Positions 10,374-18,100 of a stretch of DNA of 27,500 nt are shown here, piece after piece. The number at the start of each line of letters is the position of its first letter. The first letter of the stretch is position 1. The stretch comes from Symbiodinium natans (lineage: Eukaryota; Sar; Dinophyceae; Suessiales; Symbiodiniaceae). Both the position numbers and the translations under genes were made by a program. The stretch covers positions 85,001 through 112,500 of the forward strand of contig CAJNDS010002850.1 in the NCBI GenBank assembly GCA_905221605.1, in the 5' to 3' direction. The notes below the pieces were generated by a model. The model was not told the origin of the DNA, searched no databases, and was given only the letters and a program-made list of their open reading frames with translations.

Positions 10374-10428
10374 CCTCTCGGCAAGGACGCAGAGGAGCTT
10401 CTGACTGGTCTGGAACGTGCTCGCTCCG
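10374..10428 (+). other. Exon-like island with GT donor
   Basis: After GGTTAG it reads PLGKDAEELLTGLERARS and ends CTCCG|GTAGAA. Confidence 0.4.
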
Positions 10429-10613
10429 GTAGAAGGGGTCTGGTCTAGCCGCCATCTGATCTGAAATCCAAGCTTCAGTCTCTGCAGTCTGCTAAACCCT
10501 AAACATCCCTAAACCCTAAACCAAGGTATTCCGAAATCGGGTCCTGTCCAGGCAGGTTCGGGGCGAAGGGATAAAGAGACTTTGCTTGCCTGATGCCTGG
10601 CGTGGTGGTACAG

Positions 10614-10699
10614 GAACGAACCATGTGGCTGCTGTCAACATCTCGAATTCAAGCAGAAGTGATGGTTCTCTGTTTTGGGATGTTCCGATCATGGACCCT
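10614..10699 (+). other. Exon-like island overlapping a mini inverted-repeat element
   Basis: After GTACAG it reads NHVAAVNISNSSRSDG. The last part enters the 50-bp inverted repeat at 10674, so only the first two thirds is likely coding. Confidence 0.25.
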
Positions 10700-10723
10700 T
10701 AGTTTAGGGGCGAACATCCCAAA
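10674..10723. mobile_element. Short inverted-repeat element with the same termini
   Basis: A perfect 12-bp inverted repeat TTTGGGATGTTC / GAACATCCCAAA encloses 26 bp. The termini match the palindromic family, so this may be an internally deleted copy. Confidence 0.45.
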
Positions 10724-10731
10724 CTCTGTTC

Positions 10732-10818
10732 CATGAGGGCCCTGCCCGACGGCAGATGTACTCCGACAGTTTGGAAGCTCGCCCTTCCAAGCACCTTGGC
10801 GTAGCCGCAGCTATTCAG
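10732..10818 (+). other. Exon-like island, 29 codons, GT donor
   Basis: Reads MYSDSLEARPSKHLGVAAAI and ends CTATTCAG|GTAGCC in phase 0. Confidence 0.4.
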
Positions 10819-10897
10819 GTAGCCTCCAGAATCCTCTAAGCTTCGTGAGTGTGCATCTTAGATTTCGGGTCACAGGCCCTGTCATGGAGCAAGTTTT

Positions 10898-10938
10898 CCT
10901 AAACCCTAAACCCTAAACCCTAACCTTAAACCCTAAAC
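10898..10938 (-). repeat. Short CCCTAAA array
   Basis: About six units, one CCTTAAA. Confidence 0.8.
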
Positions 10939-10985
10939 CAGAAAGGGAGTAAGGGTCTGCAGCTGCCTTGGGCTCATCCTGCCAT

Positions 10986-11004
10986 CCCCCCCCCCCCCCC
11001 CCCC
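10986..11004 (+). repeat. C19 homopolymer
   Basis: Uninterrupted C run. Confidence 0.95.
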
Positions 11005-11008
11005 GCCG

Positions 11009-11091
11009 CGTCCCGCACGGGTCCGACCGCCGATCGAAAGCCTCTTTGAAGAAGCCCAAGGGACCATCTGGCTCCTTCCTGAGAGAATGGC
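11009..11091 (+). other. Exon-like island after the poly-C run
   Basis: Frame with IESLFEEAQGTIWLLPER, bounded by the C19 run and a degenerate TTTAGGG array. Confidence 0.35.
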
Positions 11092-11135
11092 TTGGGGTTT
11101 AGGATTTAGGGTTGAGGGTTGAGGGTTGAGGGTTT
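11092..11135 (+). repeat. Degenerate TTTAGGG/TTGAGGG array
   Basis: Three consecutive TTGAGGG units follow TTTAGGA and TTTAGGG. Confidence 0.75.
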
Positions 11136-11272
11136 CGGACAACCGTTACAGGGGGGTAGAAGCGCCATGCGACAAACGGACCTGCAAGCCTCAACATATG
11201 CCCTGCCAAGCTGTCTTCACAAGCTGACTTCCACAGTGACTGCTACCTATGGGTCCTAGGCACTTCTTGCAG

Positions 11273-11440
11273 GAATGCCGTTAGAGTCGCAAGATGCACC
11301 ACCACAGCTTGAGCTCCCTCTCGCCAGCCGAAAGCTGGGCCGCCGGCTGAGCCACGTCGTACGCCTTAAGCCAGCACGGCCCAAAATCCCACAGGCAAGG
11401 CAGAGATTCGAGTGGATACGGGCTCCTGACTACGACCCGG
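11273..11440 (+). other. Exon-like island
   Basis: After CTTGCAG it reads ELPLASRKLGRRLSHVVRLK. A GT donor is possible at CCCGG|GTACTC. The antisense strand is also open. Confidence 0.35.
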
Positions 11441-11627
11441 GTACTCGGGTTGATGCTGCTGGTCATAACCATTTCCTGGCAAAAACCCCTTCTCTTATGT
11501 GGCCCTGCGGTGTTTGGCTGTGTTGTTGTTGGGCTCACGGTGGGTTTCGGTTTCGAGGGCACCGACGCCAGGCGCGAAGTTAGGGCTGCGCTGTAGGTCT
11601 CCAGTTTGCAGCCACTTGCCCTATAGC

Positions 11628-11731
11628 TTGGGATGTTCCCCCTGAAACTAGCAGTCCTTAAATGGGATTATAGTCCCCCCCTAGTACCACCCCCATAAAG
11701 GACTGTCTGTTCGTATAAGGGAACATGCCAA
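11628..11731. mobile_element. Palindromic MITE-like element, copy A
   Basis: Ends TTGGGATGTTCCCC and GGGAACATGCCAA are inverted. Inner arms are CAGTCCTTAAATGGGATTAT and ATAAAGGACTG. A C-rich apex lies between. Confidence 0.6.
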
Positions 11732-11818
11732 TCTGTACCGTCATTGTCATTGTCAACTCACGGCCCCGATCACCACCTACCTGCAGCAAACAGATCGTGT
11801 CCGGTTCGGGGTTGACGC

Positions 11819-11905
11819 GCCCTAAACCCTAAACCCTAAACCCTAAACCCTAAACCCTAAACCCTAAACCCTAAACCCCGAACCCCCAAACCCCCCCCCC
11901 CCCCC
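11819..11905 (-). repeat. CCCTAAA array ending in C15
   Basis: Nine units to 11886, then C-rich sequence and a C15 run at 11891-11905. Confidence 0.9.
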
Positions 11906-11929
11906 AAAGACCAGCTGCCAGGCCTGTAG

Positions 11930-12373
11930 GAGCAAGTCAGGGGCACTGAGGAGAATGTGCCTCGCACCCTGGCCAAGATGGGCTTAGGGTGGATTAGGGT
12001 TTAGGGTTTAGGGTTTAGGGTTTAGGGTTTAGGGTTTAGGGTTTAGGGTTTGGGGTTTGGGGTTTGGGGTTTGGGGTTTGGGGTTTGGGGTTTGGGGTTT
12101 GGGGTTTGGGGTTTGGGGTTTGGGGTTTGGGGTTTGGGGTTTGGGGTTTGGGGTTTGGGGTTTGGGGTTTGGGGTTTGGGGTTTGGGGTTTGGGGTTTGG
12201 GGTTTGGGGTGCTTTTTCGCTCCCGCATTGCTGGCCGAACCGCAGGCAGGGTTGAGTTCTCGGAGGGAAAAGTCTGTGTTGGTCCAGTTAGGATTTTGAA
12301 CGAGACACTGAAGCACTTAACAAACAAGCACTCAGCCGCAAAAACACGGAGCACCCACATCGTTCAGCCATAA
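11930..12373 (+). CDS. Last two exons of an unrecognised plus-strand gene, split by a telomere-like intron
   Basis: Exon 11930-11981 (after CTGTAG) reads EQVRGTEENVPRTLAKM and ends in a GC donor (ATGG|GC). Exon 12246-12373 (after CGCAG) continues in the same phase with GRVEFSEGKVCVGPVRILNE and ends ...THIVQP then TAA. The 264-nt intron is almost entirely TTTAGGG and TTTGGGG repeats. Both exons have mixed, non-repetitive amino-acid content, unlike the repeat-encoded frames around them. I do not recognise a family. Upstream exons probably lie among the islands listed between 2.5 and 11.5 kb, but connections are not proven. Confidence 0.45.
11985..12049 (+). repeat. Telomere-like array (TTTAGGG), intronic
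   Basis: About eight units at the 5' side of the proposed 11982-12245 intron. Confidence 0.9.
12050..12210 (+). repeat. Homogeneous TTTGGGG array, about 23 units
   Basis: The unit switches abruptly from TTTAGGG to TTTGGGG and stays uniform to the end. Confidence 0.95.
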
Positions 12374-13509
12374 GTCAACTGGAGTCGGCTAGTAACGCTC
12401 ACATGGAGTGTTTGGCCGAGCTCACGATTTACAAACATGCCAGCGCACTACTTTGGTTTACCAGCGGGGTTTAGGGTTTAGGGTTTACTAGGGTTGAGCC
12501 CGTTGAGGGTTTAGGGATGATGAGAAGGGCTTAGGGCTTTCGGGGGTTGCACGGCTCTGGGGCTGGATGTGCTGGAAGCTATCTTTTGCAACTGGTCTCA
12601 TTGCTGCCAGGGAGCTTGCACTCCAGAAGAATCCTAACCCTATAGGAATGTAGATGTCAGTGTGTCACAACCAGGCTACGGGCGGCAAGCAGTGGACTCT
12701 CTAAGTACCCGAGGCCTTTAAGGCCTCAAGAATCCTGGTTAGTAGGGGCCATTTCTGGGGAGTCTTGGGGAAACGAACACTTAATCCCAATATTTCCGAC
12801 GTTGGGGGCTGGAAGCCTCACGTTCGGCATGCATCGTCATGCCACAGGTCTTCTCAAGCAGCTGGACACCGGGATTCCGCTCAAAGGACCTTGGAATCAG
12901 GGGTTGGACTTCGCAGGATTTCGGGCTTTGGGAAAGCACCGTGCCTGCGCAAAGGGTGGTGACACGCGGGCGGTGACTAGCCGAGAAGGTCGCTGTAAAA
13001 ATCGCCAAGTCCCCAGCTGACCGTTGTTTCTGGTATCGATTTCCTGCGTGCTGGAAAGAAATAAAGCGGAACTCAAAAAGCCTTGGTTGCTTCATGACAC
13101 CCTCACACCCTTGACATAGAACTCTGAATCTTTCGCATGCGGGCGTTTCACCTTTCTGCACCACAAACAGACCAGCTGCTTCCAAACACTGCAACATGCA
13201 CACAACCACACAGAAACAGAGACAAGCACTTGCGATTGACCGCCGGAACCGTTTGGCGTGAAGAGGTTTCCCCCAAAGCGCCGACACCTCGCCTAAGTAC
13301 TAGCAGGCTCATTTTCATTTGGGCATGTCCCAGAATAGGGGTACCCCTTGTATACCCCAAATAGAATAGAATCCCCTTATTTTGGGACCCCCAAAAAGGG
13401 CACCCCCCATTTTCGGAATCTCAAGGCTCCTCCTGGACGAGGGCCAGGTTCTGCAGCCCAAGAATGGTGAGGTAGATGTACTGCAGCACAATGGTGCACA
13501 GACTTGGGA

Positions 13510-13574
13510 AACCCTAAACCCTAAACCCTAAACCCCAAACCCCAAACCCTAAGCCCCAAACCTAAGCTCTAAAC
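13510..13574 (-). repeat. CCCTAAA array, degenerate on the right
   Basis: Regular units pass into CCCCAAA and CCCTAAG variants. Short clusters also occur at 12466-12494 and 13898-13925. Confidence 0.8.
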
Positions 13575-14337
13575 ACATGGTAGAGATTCCTTGATCCGCA
13601 AGCCACAGAGCTCACAGTCGCTTCTTCATGATGCAAGCTAAGCAGTAGGTAGTGGGTTGGCTCAAGAGGCTACCGAGCTTCCCAAGCAATGAGACCCGAC
13701 ACCTCCTGGCGAATCAACAATCGAAACCCACGTAAGCCCCCCATGCACCTTTCCTTGGGGTCACTTTAGGTGTAAACTCCCAGAAGCTGCAACATCACCA
13801 TCCCTTATTTTTCAAGCAGCACTCATCGTACTTAGATCCAACTTTATGGGCTTACTCCCTAGCATCCGCTTCTGAAGCTTCCAGCAGCCTCAGAGTCCTA
13901 AACCTAAACCCTAAACCCTAAACCAGCCTCATAGTCGGTGTAGGCAGCTCGAAACTCTGCAGCTTTAACCTGTCAGAGGCTCTTCAAGCGGCGAAAACAT
14001 GGGCATTACCAAAAGTCTGGGACCCCCTTATTTCGGGGAGCAGGGCCTTCAATGCCAAGCTGTGGGGAGGGGGTGTGCCCGACTTTATGAACGCAGGAAC
14101 ACCATTGGTAGAGAAGATTCTTAAGTTTGTACACGGAAGAGGTTACATGGAAGACACGGAACTTGAATCATACCATGACAGCATTGTTGAACAATCTTCC
14201 AGATGTTCAGGCCCTCATGCGACACATGCATCTCGCACGAATTGCCAGGATGCCGCTGGCGCCCCCAAAACCCTGGCCAAGCCCTTCGTGGGGATAAGGG
14301 CTTCGTGAGGTATCTAAGGAGACCTCTATTCCAAGCT

Positions 14338-14560
14338 ATACAACCTTGCCCTGAAACAAAGGGCGAAGGGCTCCACTAGGTAGTTCCACCTTCACTCCAC
14401 ATCCCTTGCGGACGTCAGCATCCTCGTCAACTTTTTCAGCACAGCGGGGAAGAGTTCCTGGGTTGAGAGCAACCACAAACCAACGAGCCAGAATGCCCCT
14501 GAGGGCATCCAGCGCCTTGCGCAGACTTGCGTCCCCTTGGCTGCAAGTACCCGGACAGAT
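14338..14560 (-). other. Exon-like island downstream of the receptor gene
   Basis: Minus frame RKALDALRGILARWFVVALN continuing to ALRPLFQGKVV and a stop. A plus frame (14527-14988) is also open, so neither is certain. Confidence 0.25.
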
Positions 14561-15156
14561 CGAAGTATCTATGCGTGGACAATGCGCCTGGAAGGGCACA
14601 GCAGAACCTTCGTGGGGCACGGCTCTATGCACTTTCCACCACCCGGATTCCTCAACACCCTAGAGGCGAGAAGGCATTTTTGCAAAGGGGGCATCCTGCC
14701 GGTCTGCTGGGCCCTTTAGAAACCCACGCGGGCACCTTACAGGTCTGCGCTCGCGGGATCCCTTTTCCTGTTATCAAAAACTCACGGGCTCTCAGCTACG
14801 GCTTCTTGAGCCCGGAAGGCCAAAACCAAAGGTCAATTTCCTTTGAGGTACGGGGAGCCGGTGTAATCCCTGTGGGAAGCCCACAGGCTTCCCGTCTACA
14901 CAGCCTATGGACAGGTCGTCCGAGAACTGCACGACTGCTGCAAAGCCACAGACAAGGCTCTTTTTTCTCTTTGCAGGGTCCTATATAGTAAGCACTATAT
15001 CCCATTTTCTTGGCAATGCCCAAGCTGGGGCCACTTGATTTCAAAATTGCAGCAGAAGATGCAGGCCTCTGCGGGCGAAAAGTGGCCTCAGGCCACTGTC
15101 CAATCAGCAAACTTTGCCGGCTCCAGGGAGCCGCATGGGGGGGTGGGCGAGTTCCT

Positions 15157-18100
15157 TCAGAACACCTCCGTTTGTACCTGTTGCTCCGCCTCCATGGTGA
15201 TGCCGTACACGGCCATGCTCTGCGATTGCGACACGGGTGTCTCGACCTCGCTGAGGTTGAGGATGCCGCTGTGCTCAGATTCCGGCGCCGCCTCCTTGCG
15301 CATGTGGTAGGGCGTGATGGAAGGAGGGAAGCACTCGACTGCGTCGGCACCTTGCTCCTCAACTTTCTCAATGCGCCGCTGCAACTCTTTCTTGGCGCGC
15401 TCCTCCACGATGCTGAACTCCTTGGGGGCGAAAGGAACCCTAAAAGGGTTTATGGTTCATATGCCCTAGTAGGAATCATAGCAGATCAGGGTACAGGACC
15501 CCTAAACCCTAAACCCTAAACCCTAAACCCTAAACCCTAAACCCTAAACCCTAAACCCTAAACCCTAAACCCTAAACCCTAAACCCTAAACCCTAAACCC
15601 TAAACCCTAAACCCTAAACCCCAATTCTAGGGTTCGTTTCGTCCCCAAGGCTCCTGTCGGAGAAGATTCTGGTTTTGCTCCGGGCTCACAGCCCAGGCCA
15701 GGATCTTGTAGAGGGGAGCCAAGGCATCTTCGAGCTCCTCTAATGGGGTTTAGGGTTTAGGGTTTAGGGTTTAGGGTTTAGGGTTTAGGGTTTAGGGTTT
15801 AGGGTTTAGGGTTTAGGGGTTAGGGTTTAGGGTTTAGGGTTTAGGGTTTAGGGTTTCCCAAACCGTAAATATCTCCTCTACTGTTTGCTTAAGAACCCCA
15901 GAAGAATAAAAAAATACTAATCCCTATATTACCCTTAATAAGGAATATCTCAACAATAATCCCTGTATTACCCTTAATAGGGAAGAATATTTTGTACTTT
16001 TTTGGGGGCGGGGGGGGTCCTAAGCAATTAGTAGTAGCCCAGTGTTACCCTTTACCCTTGTTTTTTGGTTCTGGGCTCTCTTCTAAAATAACCAACCCAA
16101 ATAAAAGGGGTACCCTTATGATAATATGGTTACCGGGAGTTCTTAAGCAATTCGTAGTCCTCCAAGGTATATCCTGGCAAGATTTGCTCCACGAGATCGC
16201 AATCTTCCTCCTGCAAGACATGGCCCTTGCGCAGCAGCTGGAAGTAGTCCTCATCCGGCTTAGGGTTTAGGGTTTAGGGTTTAGGGTTTAGGGGTTTAGG
16301 GTTTAGGGTTTAGGGTTTAGGGTTTAGGGGTTTAGGGTTTAGGGTTTAGGGTTTAGGGTTTAGGGTATATCCTCATCCGGCTTCCAGAAGGACTCTTGGC
16401 TCAAGACTGTGAGCGCGCCAAGACCTGGGAGCTTTCGAAAGAATAGGGGGACCCCTAATGTAGACCCCCCAAATGGTAGGATCCCTGTATAGAAAGGACC
16501 CCACCTAGTATCGTAAACCCCTAAACCCTAAACCCTAAACCCTAAACCCTGAACCCTAAACCCTAAACCCAAAACCCACCTGTGCGTTTGATGATGGCCG
16601 CCGCCCCAAGAGCAACAGGATCAAAGGGCAGGCCCTTCGACATCAGCCTCGGAAAAAAACAATTGGGTACCCCTTTTGGGTTTAAAGGGGATTATAAGGG
16701 AACGTAAGGGAACCCCTGAACCCTAAAGAAGGAAAATGAGGGCCTACTTTGGGTCCTAGCAGCACTACGGCCACGGCTTTGGTTGCCACCGGGAGAACAC
16801 CATCGAAGTCGACCGGCTCGGATTCACGTGCTCGCCGCAGCTTCTGAGTACCAGACCTATACTGAACTTGGAAAACCCTCGCCAAAAAACTAAGTTTCTC
16901 GCTGTTTCTTCGGAATTAAAGTACCCAAAAAGTTGTTCTTTCCAAGCATCCCCAAGGGACGGGGTGCGCTGCATCATGTCCTTGCTGGGGCAGAAGAGCC
17001 TGGCATCCCAGCGGCGTTGGCGAAACTCATGTCTGAGAAGGAAGGCAACGCTGCACTGGGAGTCATCGCGCGTGTTGAAGACGATGTAGACCACCTTCTC
17101 TGGGTCCAGAGGGACCACCTTCGGCTTCTTCAGCAAGGGGGCCAGTTCCTGTCCGGCCGCTTGAAGCACGGCGTCCAACTGCAGCCGCTCGATGGGCACA
17201 TTGAGCGGAAACCGGATCCTCGGAAGAGTGGCCAAATGCTGGTAGGCGTTCTCCAGATCCTTTGTTGTGATGCCATTCTTGGCGAAGATGCCAAGGTCAG
17301 CCGCGCTGAACGACGTCACCACATCGGCAATGAACTTGTCAGACAGCTCAACCGAATCCTGGTTGATATCCACCACTCCCAAGGGTACCTTGTTCAAATG
17401 CGCAGTCCCGATCTCCACGGCGCACCAGGGTCTGCGAAGTACGTCGCTTGTGAGCATCACCAAGAGCTTCCGGGTGTTCTTCACAGCGAAGCCAAGGTTG
17501 TCGAGGTTGTCCAACTCATCGACGTCCAGGAAGACGTTGAGGGTAGAGCACGCGTTGAAGAGCGTCTTCAAGTGCCTGGCAGACAAAGCCGCCGCAGCTT
17601 TGTGGTGCGTCAGGAAAACGTCGTAGTTTGTCTTGCTGCGAAGGTGGAGCACGATTTTGACGGTGGCCATCGTGATCAGCAGCACGAGGACGCATAAGAA
17701 GATGGTGATGATGCACCATCCCACCATCACGCGATCAATGGAGTCGTCCGCCAAGAGACCAAACAGGCAAAGCATCATGATCTGCACGCCGCTGACGATC
17801 ATGTCCAACAGGTTGAGAAGCTCGAAGCGCCAGCACTGGGACCTCGCTTGGCCGATGAGCCACAAGACAAAAACGGCCAAGATGAGGATGATCTGGCCCC
17901 CGTAGTTGTTGCTGGCTACCACCGGTGCAAGAGAGATCATGAAGTTCCTCACGTTCCACCAGAAGCCAAACATGACATACTCGGGCTTCATCCTCCCGGA
18001 AAGGAATCGGATGGCTGAGGTGAACCGCACTCCATACTTCACCGACAAAGGCCCGAAGCCGAACGAGGCAATGCCTGTGAAAGTGAGATAGGTGACCGGA

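Larger units (their letters stand above)
12374..15156. other. Region between converging gene ends
   Basis: Lies between the plus-strand stop at 12373 and the receptor stop at 15159. Open frames at 12781-13287 (minus), 14075-14308 and 14527-14988 (plus) have no recognised motif. A G/C-run-rich stretch at 13337-13420 resembles intronic sequence elsewhere. Confidence 0.35.

Noticed and set aside
12043-12360. Open frames on both strands with repeated NPKPQT or GFGVWGL-like units
   Set aside because: Translations of the TTTGGGG/CCCCAAA array. Only the tail 12246-12373 on plus looks coding.
12781-13287. 168-codon minus frame
   Set aside because: No motif, overlapping plus frames also open, composition not convincing.
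14796-15519. Long open frames on both strands over the receptor 3' end
   Set aside because: Shadows of exon 8; only the minus frame ending at 15157 joins in phase with the upstream exons.
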